A stretch of DNA of 36,778 nt from Oehlia diaphana (Eukaryota; Glomeromycota; Glomeromycetes; Glomerales; Glomeraceae). Shown here one piece after another: positions 10,156 through 21,816 of the stretch; position 1 is the first letter of the stretch, and every line of letters starts with the position of its first letter. The position numbers were made by a program, and so were the translations under genes. The notes beneath the pieces were generated by a model that did no database searches, was not told the origin of the DNA, and worked only from the letters and a program-made list of their open reading frames with translations. Where the stretch lies: contig QZLH01001046.1 of assembly GCA_003833135.1 (NCBI GenBank), positions 8,990 to 45,767 on the forward strand. The letters are read 5' to 3'.

Positions 10156-11350
10156 ATGCAAATAAAGATTGTTTCTCGTTCGGGGAAATCCCAAAAATTT
10201 CCTCTAACGATTAACATACCAGCTGACGCGACTGTTGACCAGCTTAAACAAACTCTATATAAAGAAGTACCAAAATATTATCCTGACCGCCAGCGTTTGA
10301 TTATTAACCAATTGGTTTTACAGGAAGGAAAACTTCTAAAAGATTATGACATTAAAGAAGGAGATTCTATTTTGTTTAAAGATTTAGGTGAATAATAATA
10401 GAGTTTTCAAAACGAATTATTCATTACTATTTAATATTAATTTAAATTTTAAAGGTCCACAAATCAGTTGGCGAACTGTATTTCTTATTGAATATTTTGG
10501 GCCTATTTTAATCCATCCAATATTCTATTATTTCAAGTCTCAAATTTATGGAGAAGAATTTAGACACAGCGAAATGCAAACGTAAGTAAATTAAATTAGT
10601 TAAATTAGCTTGATATCATGTCTTATTTCTTTTATCGTTGCTTTAATAGGATCGCGTACTATATGATTATGGCTCATTTTATCAAACGAGAAATCGAAAC
10701 TTTATTCGTTCACCGTTTCTCACATAGCACTATGCCTTTCTTTAATGTATTCAAAAATTCATTTCATTATCATGCTCTTAGTGGTATAAACTTGGCTTAT
10801 TGGGTGTATGGTCCCTGGAATGCTGCTGGAAAACGTGGCAGTGAACGCGAAGAATGGCTTTTATGGGCTTGTGCAGGAGTGTTTGCTGTATGTTATTTAT
10901 GTCATTTTCTCGTAGTACAATTACATTATGAAGAATCCAGCGTATGAACTCTTTAATCTTTCTATAGTGGGCACAAATTTCTAATTTTTATACTCACATT
11001 ATTCTGCGCAATCTTCGCCCTCCGGGAACTCGCGTTCGTAAAATTCCTTATGGATATGGTTTCAATTTGGTATCTTGTCCCAATTATTTATTTGAGACAA
11101 TTGTGTGGCTTATTGTTAGCATTTTAACCAAATCAATTGCAGGTAGTGATAAAATTCTGATATATTGTGAATTGCTTAAATGATTGAAACTACTAATAAT
11201 TAATTTTTTCTTTGTATTGAAGCTTGGCTATTTCTTGCAGCAGGATCTACTCAGATGTTTCTATGGGCATTAAAGAAACATAAAAGTTACTGTAAAGAAT
11301 TTAAGGATTATCCAAAAAATCGTAAAGCTATGATTCCTTTTATCGCTTAA
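10156..11350 (+). CDS. TSC13: Very-long-chain trans-2-enoyl-CoA reductase (Tsc13/TECR)
   Basis: Exons 10156-10387, 10455-10581, 10650-10887, 10968-11142, 11223-11350; 299 residues. It reduces trans-2-enoyl-CoA in the last step of each very-long-chain fatty-acid elongation cycle in the ER membrane, supplying ceramide synthesis. The N-terminal ~77 residues form the ubiquitin-like domain ([11 protein letters not shown] ... [11 protein letters not shown]). The steroid 5-alpha-reductase-like membrane domain follows: [48 protein letters not shown] and [14 protein letters not shown]132 and Y239 match the lysine and tyrosine that I recall as essential in yeast Tsc13. An open frame after 10887 ([10 protein letters not shown]...) is intronic: splicing at GCT|GTATGT joins CAGVFA to [11 protein letters not shown] and restores the family alignment. 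It converges on rpf2, with 120 bp between the stops. Confidence 0.93.
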
Positions 11351-11470
11351 AAAAAAATATTTTTTCAACTTGTATCACTACCTACTATTATTTAGGATTT
11401 TTTTATTCAGTTTTTGCTTTCTATATGTTATCGAATGAAAAAAAATTATGCTAATAACCGAAAAAAAATG

Positions 11471-12805
11471 TTAAGAGGACTTTTGCTTTTTGATTGAAGG
11501 AACGACATCTTCCATCTCTTCAAGATCATCTTCTGTATAATCATCAGTAGTGCGTTTAAGACCTTTCATTTTTCTTGTTTGTAATTTGCTTAAATCTTGT
11601 TTGCCAAGATGAATACGACCAATTTTATCACCCATTTCATTAACATCAATATTTTTGATTTTCTTTGGCTAAAAAATAAATGAAGTAAAATCAACATTTG
11701 TATTAGAATTTTTCATTACATCATTTTTAAGAAGAAACATTACTCTAAAAAAATACCTTATTAATTTTAGGGACTTTTGTGGCTAATTTGTAAACATCAT
11801 CATTAGCAAATTTAAATCTTCTAATTCTAAAATTATAACTTGGACCCATTTCTTCTAACTCAACTCTCGGGGTTTTTTCACCAGATTTTTTATATTGTAT
11901 GGTATATACCCTAAAATAAATAATTCCTGGCATAGCTCTAGGATCATTTGATTGTTCTGAAGAATCAATAGCTGTAACAGAGATAACGTGTTCTAAACCT
12001 GATAAATTAATATTCTTCACAGTTTGGCCATGATAAAAGTCTAGTAACATATTTTTAAAAGTTTTATATACTAAAGAATTTTCAAATAAATCACCGACAA
12101 ATAAAAACAAAGGTTTTATTCCAATAGCACATTTTGAAGTCTAGGAAAGCATATCATATTTTGTGTGAGTATTGTGAGTACTCTAATTAATAATTACTAG
12201 AAAAAGCAATTTCTTTTAGTTATTTTAGTTAAAGATAAGTTTACCTTGAATTCACTTAACGGTTTAGCATTTTCAATACCAACTTCAACCATATCGAGTA
12301 TTTGACCATCAAACATTCTAATAAAAGTTAAATTATTCGGACGTTTTTTTGAATGAGAACCAATAACAAACAATGAAGTATCATTTTTTTCATAAAAAAA
12401 ATTTAATGAAGTATCGTCATCAAATGGATGTATTGTGTTATTCTTTTTCGTAAAATTTATCGCGTCCGGTTTTTTTAATTTACACTATTATCCATTTTGA
12501 TATAAACCATAAGGATAAAAAAGAGAAAAAAGGAGAGGTTAATAAAATTGAATATAAAATAGGATACTTTACACTTACTAAGTCTGATAATGCTTCATTA
12601 ACTATTTGATTTGTTGAGCTACTTCGAATAAAAATTGCTTTCTTTACATTTTCTTCAATTTTTGGTTCTCGTTTTTGTAAAGCTCTTTTCGAGCGTGCAT
12701 TTTTTGGCTTGCTATAATACCAATTTATGAAATACCAATTTTTTGTTAGTTATTAAAGTAAAACGGAAATTTGAACTGTGTTGAAACATACATTTTCTTC
12801 AACAT
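11471..12805 (-). CDS. RPF2: Ribosome production factor 2 (Brix domain)
   Basis: Exons (minus) 12805-12792, 12711-12579, 12484-12245, 12140-11757, 11668-11471; 322 residues. Rpf2 pairs with Rrs1 to load the 5S RNP (5S rRNA, uL18, uL5) onto pre-60S particles in the nucleolus. The N-terminus MLKKIKPKNARSKRALQKRE and the next AIFIRSSSTNQIVNEALSDL are typical. The Brix domain runs from about 30 to 235, with SLFVIGSHSKKRPNNLTFIR, PLFLFVGDLFEN and KNMLLDFYHG. GPSYNFRIRRFKFA is the conserved Brix-family end. The tail is acidic then basic (DDYTEDDLEEMED ... KKQKSS). Lengths in yeast (344) and human (306) bracket it. The first coding exon is only 14 nt. It is divergent from the PH-like gene across 139 bp. 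Confidence 0.95.
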
Positions 12806-12944
12806 TATAATCCCAAATATTTTTTTTTTTTTAAAAAAAAAAAAAAAAGATATTTCATGTTGTACTTACGCACGGGCCACCTAATATTATTTTGGAATCC
12901 AGTTTGTTGCACATATCAATCGTGAAAAATCTATCACAGCTTTA
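12806..12944. promoter_or_regulatory. 139-bp shared promoter of rpf2 and the PH-like gene, with a T13A16 tract
   Basis: Between the divergent start codons lies a block of 13 T (12820-12832) followed at once by 16 A (12833-12848). Such poly(dA:dT) blocks exclude nucleosomes in fungal promoters. A self-complementary T-A block could also be an assembly-sensitive hairpin. Nothing else recognisable was found in the gap. Confidence 0.5.
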
Positions 12945-15380
12945 ATGTTAAAATCATTACCTACGATAACAATTAATACTGATGTTAATACAAATATTGA
13001 TAATGCGGCAAGTGCATTATCAAGCCCAACTTCAAATACTCGACATAATGCGGTTTCTTCTGGTAAGAAAAAAAGAGTTGTTCGTAATATAACAGCTAAA
13101 ATACCAAGGTTCCAAAGACAACTTAATGTAAAAGGTATTTCTGATAGTGGTGGATCTAGTGCGGACGAACACGGTAGGCCTTGTTTTTTTAAGTTTCTGA
13201 AAAATTGCACTTTGTATATTTTGTATGCTGAAAAATATTTTATATTATGATTGATACTCGTACAGATATTACACCACAAAACAATAAAATGAATCAGATA
13301 CCGACGATATATTTATCATCAGCAGAGTCATCATCTACTCCTTCAACACCTCGACATCATTATTCTTTGCTAAGTAATAGTAGTGCATCGATGCCAGATC
13401 TTTCAAAAAAATTATCACCACAAAACCACAATATTAATAATTCTTTTAGTCGCTTAAGAAAATTACAGCCAAAAATAAATTTAACCACGCCACCAATCAA
13501 TAATATTAATAGTAATAACAATGATGGATACTTTGGCGAAGATGGCATATTATTTCATTCCCCTGTATCCATGTCCCCAAGAACATCAACGATTAAATCG
13601 CAAACAAGTACTACCTTTGCTACTTCACCTACAAATATTAAACATAGTAAATTGTTAAAAAAGAAAAAGCAAAAATCTTTTAATATAAAATCACCATCAT
13701 TTCGCAATATTATGAATTTTGACAATGTAGCTACATTTTATTCACCATCAAGGAATAATAAATCAAATTTATTACAGTCAATTCCTTATGATCAAATTAC
13801 AAGTATAATACAACACTCTAAACCTCCTTCTTTATATCAAACCGATTCTGAAAAAAGACTTTCTGTACAAATGAAATTGGGAGGTATACCAAAATTTATT
13901 GATTTTCCTATAATTTTTATTTTTAAAAATTTAACGGAAAAAAATGAGGTTGAAAATTTTTTAGTTTTTAAGATAGAAAATTTTGTTTTATATTATCATA
14001 TTGTTGACGATAACAATAATTCTAAAGAACACGTTTGGTGTATAGAACATTTTAAAAAATTTTCTGATGATGAAAGTAATTTAACAGTAGAAGGTATTAA
14101 TAATGACTTTATTGAAGAAGAAAAAGAAAATTTTGGTGGAAGAGAATCGATGAATCAAAATAAAAAATTTAAGACATTTAAGGATTGTGCGTCTGACAGG
14201 TTTAAAGATGTTGAATATAAAAAACTTTGCTCAATTGATGATATACATCTTATAGCAGAAAATGACACTGGTGAGTTATTATATAATTTAATTATTAGGT
14301 TATATAAACATCCGATAAGCGAAATAATTAAATAAAGTTAATTATTATACTTTAGATAAACATATGTACATATTTAAAATCCAAGCGAGACAAGAAAATT
14401 TTACTCTTGGAACTTATTTTTTAGAGGAAAAAAGAAAATTTTTAAATACTGTAAGATTTTTTGGTGATACGAAAAAATCCTCTGGTAAGTTTCATCGTAT
14501 GAGATTAATTTATTACGTATTGAATCAATCATTTAACGACTCGATTACAGTACAATCATCAGATTCTGAATCTGGTGAAGATGAAGAAATTGATAGCGAA
14601 GATGAAGATATTGGTCCTACAGATTTTGTTGAATTAATTAAAGAGTTGGCAAATCGTTGTAGTCATTATGAAAATAACATTGACAATTTGCGTGTGAGTC
14701 TAATTTTTTAAATTTCATTTTTATTAAGGGAAAGTTAACGTAATACTTATTCTAATTTCATAGGAAACACTTATACGAAAAGCAAAGGAACTTGATTCAA
14801 ATATACATAAATGTCGTGATTTGGACAGACGTGCAAAGGTAGTCTTTAAAAGAAAATTGGCAATCGCTTTGATTGTATGTATGATCTTATATTAAAAGAT
14901 AATTTAATTTTAGGATTTGGATGAAAACATTTTGATGACTAAGTCAAGATCAACAAAAGAAATGGAAGAAACTATTAATTTGGCATATCAAACTACTCAA
15001 GAAATAGCTGATAAATTAACTTCAATTCATACACGTATTCATGATAAAAGTGAAAAATTAAAACATCATCAAGAAATTGTATGTATAATAACTACATATT
15101 AAATTATTAGCATTTACTATATAATTTATGTGCTTGCTTTCTTTTGTTAATTTTGAAATACAGTTAAAGAAGTTGAAAAATCAAGTTGAATTTGAAAAAA
15201 GATCATCAAAGATTCTTGCTCAATGTAGAATGATTTTAGGAGGTATGTATATAAAAAATTAAGAATCATAATTAACATTTAATTAATTTAAATCTTCTTT
15301 TCTTTATAGTTATATTAATTTTTATAATTATAATATTTATCTTTATGATTACAAATGGAGTTCAGCGACAATTACTTTAA
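12945..15380 (+). CDS. Predicted tail-anchored coiled-coil protein with a PH-like region
   Basis: Exons 12945-13173, 13266-14270, 14356-14484, 14551-14693, 14764-14838, 14914-15078, 15164-15242, 15310-15380; 631 residues. I do not recognise the family. The first ~240 residues are Ser/Asn/Thr-rich and disordered, with basic patches (SGKKKRVVRN, LLKKKKQKSF). At about 275-440 a folded, possibly PH-like region follows (MKLGGIPKFIDFPIIFIFKN, FLVFKIENFVLYYHI, and MYIFKIQARQENFTLGTYFL as a last strand and helix). Then comes an acidic stretch (SDSESGEDEEIDSEDED), about 140 residues of heptad-like coiled coil (RSTKEMEETINLAYQTTQEI), and a single C-terminal membrane helix (VILIFIIIIFIFMI) with a short tail NGVQRQLL. 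This is tail-anchor topology, so the bulk should face the cytosol or nucleoplasm. A SNARE-like role is possible by layout only. The 66-nt third intron has no effect on frame if retained. Confidence 0.7.
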
Positions 15381-15810
15381 AGTTTTCTATAAATACCCGC
15401 CAAGAAGTTATATACTGCAAGTTTATAATATTCTCTCTTAACGATACCGGTTAAATAATGTATAATTAAGAGAGATCTTTTATCCCAAAAATAATCAAAT
15501 AGATAGTAAATAGGGTTTGATTCATAAATCTTACATGTTACAGACAATATGTGATGTATTTCGTTGCTAAAGTATAAAAAATTTTCTTGTGCTGCGCTGT
15601 GAATGTTCTTCGTTATTTGTGAAATTTTAAGTTCTTTATTTTGTTACAATTTGTCTTCCGAAAAATATAAATTGATCCATGCAGATAACTCGTAACACGC
15701 GTGATAAAGATGAACGAGTGAAAATTGTTAAAAATGAAGGATAAGTTAATTGTTCACAACAACCATCAAAAATTGAATTATTCATAAAAATAAGGGTGCG
15801 TTCTAATGAT
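15381..15810. other. Convergent intergenic region with a 10-bp inverted repeat
   Basis: 430 bp lie between the convergent PH-like gene and sls1. An inverted repeat, TCTCTCTTAA (15432-15441) and TTAAGAGAGA (15476-15485), lies 50 bp after the first stop and could fold in the 3' untranslated region. A 21-codon open frame at 15679 (MQITRNTRDKDERVK...) has no other support. Confidence 0.4.
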
Positions 15811-18800
15811 TTATTTTCCTATATCATTAATAATTTCTAATGAAGTTAAAATGAATATTTTCCATTGTTCTGAATAACTATCATTCTTTTTATTACTAAT
15901 TTTTGTTTCCGAAGTAAGTTCGTGATTCTCATTTTCCTCTTTTTTATTTAATTCAGAAGAGGAATTAAATAAGTTTTCAATAGTTTGTGAGTTTGATATA
16001 CTTGTTGGTTTATAAATCAACTAAAAAAGAACAAAAATTAATAAATTTTTATAAAATGATAGAAGTTGATTAAATACTTTACCTTAATCTCTGGCCTGAC
16101 AATACTTGTTTCTAGTTCTGAAATCTTGCTTATTGCGAGAGTAAATCCATTATGATCATAATAACTAGTTGTATATAACTTCATACGTTCAAGATTATAC
16201 GGAACCTTTATTTTTTCTCCTTTACTATTGAGATTGAATACATATTCTTTAGGACATAGAATATCTCGATCACTATAATAACAATTTAAGGATTAATGAT
16301 ATATACCTCGCGTCATTGTTATGTTAGAAATACCTTTTATATAAACATTCTCTTATAAAATCATTCGTGTTCAGTGAGTCGTCGACTGATTCTTTAATCA
16401 TTGCAGACAATCGTAAATCTGTTGGACTATAAAGAACGTTAAAATCAAATAATTAGCAGCGAAATGTCGTTATCTTCAACAGTCTTACCAATCCATCAGT
16501 AGTAGATCGGCTAATAACCGTTCTTTACACAAAGTCGCTTCTTTAAATTTAAATGCAAAATCATTAACCTCTAACAATATACTTAATCTTTCGTAAGATG
16601 AATAAGAATTTGATTTTAACGGAATATAATCAAATTGAACAAATTCTTGAAATTTAATTACAGGCGTCTTCAAAGAATTCAAGAAATTTGAATCCGGGTA
16701 GCTGAATATTAAACAATAAATTAATAACAACTGTGTTATGAATTGAGACATGACATAGTAATCACCTAGGAAGGAAGGTTCTTAAATGACTATTTTCTTT
16801 GATCCACTCTTCAAGCACTTTATAAGAGAAATTGTCAGATAATGGGGGAACAAATAAATTTTTTTCGACATTTTTCTCGTCATGAAAAATATTATGTCCA
16901 AACCTAATGAAAATTCGTTAAAATTTATAAAAAGCATATTATATAAAAACACGTGTTGTAAATCTTACACGGAACAGATTTCAAATTTCGATTTAGCTGG
17001 TTGGCTCTCTTTTAAAAAATCGAGCAGAAAAATGCCGAGTTTGTTCAAGTTTGTTAAATTGTTTTGTATATTAAGAAACCGTGAAGAAGTCCCCTCCGAG
17101 AAACTAGATTCAGATATATATATATATAAATGCAACATAATGGAAATAATTAGATTGATAGACATAGTTACCTTTTGCTTTCGTGTAAAATATGTAAACG
17201 ATCACTTAAAGTTGACTCGTTGGCCTATCAAAAATTAGAACTACCACTAAGATTACTATAATGACATGTTATGATTTAAATAGGATAGACCCGTATTTCA
17301 AGCACGCACCACTTTTGGACCAACTCTACCAACTCGATGCCAATTAAGGTATCGGTTATATAAAGACATGGACTCGGAATCGTGAATAGGGAAAAAACTG
17401 TATTCATTAAAATTCGCTGTGTCGTTACACAAGAGCAAATCTGTTTCATTTTGATCAGGCTTGAAAAATATTATAAAATATTTATTAGATAATTTACCCA
17501 TACAATATTAATTAAAGTGATGAATTTTACCTGGTGCCAAGCAAAATTAAGTAATCTTGATGCTTCCTTGATATTTTGTTGCAATGGTCCTGAAATAATC
17601 AACTGTATAGCAATTTGATGCGGAAATAACAGAATTTATAAGAACTTAAAGAAATAAAAGATGTTATAATTTGAAACAAAGTACCTGTTTGTTTGTATCA
17701 ACCTCGATAAATATTCTCAATGACATACAGATATCTTGCACAAACGGAATCTCTTGCAAACTCTTATTATTATTTTTAATGTGAGAAGGTAATTCCATAG
17801 TAACGGACTGATAAGACTTATAAAGACAATAAAAATCAAAATTAGCTATTGGGTAAACATAATAAAAAATAATTGCCTTACAATAAATACCGTAACTCTT
17901 TTGATCATATCTTTGGCTTTTTCAATATCTTGAGGAGAACCAGTAATTGTGTATGATAAATTTTTTAAGTCAATTTTAATTTTAACATTGGATTTACTTT
18001 CTAATTCCCGTAAAGTTTTCCCATCTTGAAATCAAAATATTAAATGACGGCAGTGTAAAAATCGATTCCAACAATTTAGAAAGGTATCAAAATAAAGATT
18101 ATTCTAAAGTAAATACATAAGATCAACCTGGTCCAAGCATGAAAAATAAATCAATTGGCAAAGCTTGTATATCTAAATATGTTATAAAAGATATAATGAT
18201 ATAATAAGTTAATTACGACAAATAAAAAAATATACCACTTTTGAGAATCACTAACATTGTTCCTCAACTTTTATTTCAACTTTCCAAACTTCGGAAATTA
18301 ATTTTTCAATTAACTTAACTTTCTTTAGTTTATAATCTAAATCTCGCTTTTTAAGGAATGCTTTGAGTTGTGATACGATAAAAGCTTTATCTATTTTATT
18401 TACCAATTCCCGAAATTCAATGCTTGTTAGAAATTCTTTTACAGGTTTATACGATTCGATAATATCGTCAATGTTTTCAATAGCGGTTAAAGGTTTTAAT
18501 GAGAACTTCTCAGATAAATTTTTACTTTGACATAAATCTTGGAGTAAATTGTTAGACATTTCATTTACTTTTTCTGTTGATAATAAAGATACTTTTTTCT
18601 TTCGAAGTTTTTTCTCTTTATTTTCTGTTTCGGAAGTTCTCGCTTTTTGTTTTGGACTCTTACTAGATTTTTTAGGTTTTTTGCCTTTTTTTGAAACATT
18701 ATCTGATAATTCTGAAAAACTTTCTACAATATTAGTTGAAGCATAATTTTGAAACACTTGTAGCCGTGATACATTAAAACTTGTCCGAAAAGGACGATTA

Positions 18801-18889
18801 AGAGTTAAACCAAATCGTTGATTTATTATCAGATAATTTAAACATCGAGCTTGAGAATACATGATAGAGAAAATTTTTCTAGATTGCAA
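15811..18889 (-). CDS. SLS1: Mitochondrial inner-membrane expression regulator, Sls1 family
   Basis: Thirteen exons (minus): 18889-18256, 18172-18128, 18024-17882, 17807-17685, 17602-17531, 17459-17310, 17224-17172, 17103-16969, 16903-16766, 16701-16489, 16426-16334, 16272-16083, 16020-15811; 732 residues. Phases match at all 12 junctions. Sls1 is a matrix-facing inner-membrane protein that couples mitochondrial transcription to translation. Support: a basic import-type N-terminus (MQSRKIFSIMYSQARCLNYL), a lysine-rich linker, then the SLS N-terminal region (FLTSIEFRELVNKIDKAFIV, KLKKVKLIEKLISEVWKVEI). A KH-like segment follows with GPDG at 225-228 (LFFMLGPDGKTLREL ... YTITGSPQDIEKAKDMI), then a second similar unit (LIISGPLQQNIKEASRLL). 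SVFGHNIF resembles a conserved C-terminal-half motif. Yeast Sls1 is 643 residues. The family call rests on recalled motifs. Exon 3 could also end at 17891. Confidence 0.72.
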
Positions 18890-18928
18890 GTAGATTGCAG
18901 ATCTGATATTATTGCAGATTTGATTTCC

Positions 18929-19365
18929 TATTTCGGGGGCCCGTTAAAGCGGGTAGAATCACGTGATTTAAAATTATTATAATTTGATAAATTTTTTATA
19001 AACTAAAATTAAAGTGAACTTGAAAATCATTAAATAAGTATATTTCGGCCTGCTCCGCAAGTTTACTTAGGGAGAAAAAGTGGATTTTGAACAACGTTTT
19101 TGACTTTACATATGAGCAAACCAATTTTGCAGATCATACCCAAAAAAGGGTAGATCAATTTTAACGAAATTGAAAAAGTTGAATAAATCGAAAACGGTGT
19201 TCTAAACCTCATTGTGTGCTCTAAGTAAACTTGCAGAACAGGTCAAAATGCACTTAGCATATGTTTATTTGGAAGGTTTTATATATAATAAGGAGTTTTA
19301 TTTAAAAAAAAGAAAAATCTCGAAAGTCACGTGATTCTACCCTGCTTTAACGGTCCCCCTATTTC
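18929..19365. mobile_element. Foldback MITE (18935-19359) with 6-bp target duplication
   Basis: The element is 425 bp long. It begins GGGGGCCCGTTAAAGCGGGT at 18935, and the reverse complement of its other end (19359) begins GGGGGACCGTTAAAGCAGGG. The terminal repeats run ~35 bp and both contain AATCACGTGA. TATTTC flanks both sides (18929-18934, 19360-19365) as a target duplication; 8 bp (CCTATTTC) is possible if two C belong to it. The interior is also palindromic: 19049-19070 and 19221-19242 are inverted copies, and the centre has a hairpin, TACCC(A6)GGGTA, at 19137-19152. There is no coding capacity. It sits 46 bp from the sls1 ATG and 57 bp from the PIP-box gene ATG, so it makes up most of their shared promoter. 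The superfamily is not assigned. Confidence 0.85.
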
Positions 19366-19415
19366 GGTAATTCTATAAATTTGTTTAAATTTTCTGTCGC
19401 GTTCTTATGTGAATA

Positions 19416-21497
19416 ATGGCGCGAGTTTCAAAGAAAAAAGAAATCGAATGTGAAGACAATAACGTTTCGACAGGACTGAAAACATGCAAAACACAAAAGC
19501 GTCTAAGCAGACAGGTTAACGAAACTAGAGTAAGACGACTATCTTCCTCATGTGGACTTCGAAATTCCTTAAATCAGACAATAATATCTCGTTTCTTCCA
19601 TCCTTTGGAAGTTGATACCAAGAAAATGCAGATAACTAGTTCGGTCGGAACTAGTCGCATGGGTAATTCGGATTTATCTTCCAAAAGAAAAATTGCTTTG
19701 CAAAAATGCAAACCAAAGAAAAGTAAGGCAAAACAGTTGGAAGAAATTCAAAAATATAATAAAAAAATACCGATGTTTTTTAATTATATAAGTCCTGAAA
19801 AAGCAAAAGAGGTTGAATCTAAAGATAACCGCGAAAAACCTCCAACAAAATCTATTCGTTCCTCGAGAAAAAGCAACGATGAATTATTGAGAAATCAACG
19901 TCAATTGACAGAGTTCTATAGTCTCATTGAACAGATTAGTGAACTCAGCCTTTCGAATAAATCCGAAACGTCGCAACGTATGTATAATAATTTATTCTTG
20001 AAGTTTAGTGTGCATTAAAATAATAATTAATAATGTATTATAGATAATGATAATAGCACGTTAATTCGAGAAGTTGATTCAAATAATGAGGATGATGAAA
20101 TATTTGAGGGTGGTTTAGGGTGCTTAAATACTGCCAAGGAAATCAAAGAAGCGAATCGCGAAGTTTCGGAAGCAACTAAACAAAAAAAAATTATCAACAG
20201 AAACAGTAATTCTATAAATTTCAATAATAATATAGATTGCGATTCCTCTTTAGTTACTTCCCGTTTTAATTTACAAGATTTACCACCTGATACTTTGTCT
20301 TATCATCTTTCGAACTTCTCTATCGAACCAAATGATTCTTTCATTACCATTTCTCCAAAAGTCGCGTCTAATACATCTCATTTTGATTTGGAAGTTGGAA
20401 ATACACCTACTAAATCCCGAACGATATTTACAGATGCTGAGAATTTATTGGACACTATGCGGGACAGCAGTCCACAGCCTAATGATTCTTTGAACCTGAA
20501 CGAGGAATCTTTATATAGTAACGAGCAAGTTGAGGAATTTCGATATAATAACTCGTCTAGTAAAGAGCCTCAGGTTAAGAATTCTTCCTTAAATATCTTA
20601 TCCTGTCACGTTGACGGATCTCATCGTAATAATGCGGCCAATGAAAATGAATATTTGAATAATCCGCACCATAATGAAATGAGTCTTATTGAAGAAGGAA
20701 ACAAAAATGTAACAAACGAAATTTCCATTAAAGACAATATGATTATAGAAGGTGACCAAGAAAAGGATAAACTTAACGATTCTGTTGATAATATTGGAGA
20801 TGATGCTCAGTCAGATAATTGTGAAATTGTTGGCGAGAACCTTCATATTAAAGTGCATCTAAAGAATAGAATACAGGACAATAACTCTTATTGTTATTCA
20901 TGGGAAGACGAAATAATTAACTTCCACAAAGAAGAGCTCATTGAAAGAGAGGATCATGCGATGCAAGAAGTTAATACGAATAAAAAAACACCATCTATGG
21001 CTCAATTTGAAAATGAGAACCAAACAAAACAAAAAATTTATGCGAATGAAGAATTATTAAAAGGAAATATTCTTCAAGAAATTAACTTGAATAAAGATAC
21101 CAATTGTATAATTGATGACGACAATCTAATTGATTTTCATTGTTGTTCTCAATCTGAGAATAAGTGTGGGTTTCATCAAATTTACGATTTATTAGATAAA
21201 GAGAACTACAATCAAGACTCTATAATCACTTTTGAATCATTTAACGATTCTATTTCAAAGGAGCTTAATGGTATATCTGATCAAGAGCAAGTTAGTACGC
21301 GTCAAGACCGATCACCACCAACTGATTATATTCATTCTTCTACCAGATTTTCGAAAGACGGGGTTTCGCCAGCACCATCACCACCATCTCTGCTCTCTCA
21401 AGCTACGCTCGCTATGATACCTCAATCAGCTTGGAATAAATTCCCTTCGTTTAACGTTTCTACTTTAGATTCTGAAGAATTTAACGATGATCTTTAA
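19416..21497 (+). CDS. Disordered protein with two canonical PCNA-binding (PIP) boxes
   Basis: Exons 19416-19977 and 20044-21497; 671 residues. No family recognised. The N-terminal third is basic, with two canonical PIP boxes (Q-x-x-h-x-x-aromatic-aromatic): QTIISRFF at 54-61 and QRQLTEFY at 161-168. A third, degenerate box, NKKIPMFF, is at 115-122. Boxes are preceded by basic stretches (RKIALQKCKPKKSKAKQ), as usual for PCNA ligands. The second resembles the p21 box but has TE for TD and no basic residue at +4, so it does not meet the strict CRL4-Cdt2 degron rule. The rest is acidic and Asn/Ser/Asp-rich, without a folded domain that I can see, ending FNVSTLDSEEFNDDL. A role at replication forks or in repair is inferred from the motifs, and the convergent neighbour is RPA2. 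No enzymatic motif was found. Confidence 0.7.
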
Positions 21498-21816
21498 TAA
21501 TTAGCAGTTTTTTTTTTTAATATAATGAAAGATCGATTGTTGTGATAAAACATTTAATGTATAATTTAAAGCTCTTAGAAAGTTTAATAATAGAAAAAAT
21601 ATTGTAATTCACTAAATTTTCACAAGATTCATTTATTGATCTTATTTGGGACGTTAGATAGTATATTGTCTATTACGCGTTATTATTAAATTTATTAGCT
21701 AGAAAGAATATCATATTTTCAATAAAGAGTAGAACCTACTCAATGGATACTGAAAAAATTCCAAAGTTATGAACACTGTATTATGCCGACAAATTTTAGC
21801 TGAGATAGTTACAATC
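21498..21816. other. Convergent intergenic region between the PIP-box gene and rfa2
   Basis: 319 bp, A+T-rich, with no coding sequence. It must contain both 3' ends. No repeat or structure stood out. Confidence 0.5.

Noticed and set aside
10888..10967. Open extension [19 protein letters not shown] at the end of a Tsc13 exon, with a 26-nt gap to the next exon
   Set aside because: A 26-nt intron is implausible. Splicing at 10888 gives an 80-nt intron and restores the family alignment.
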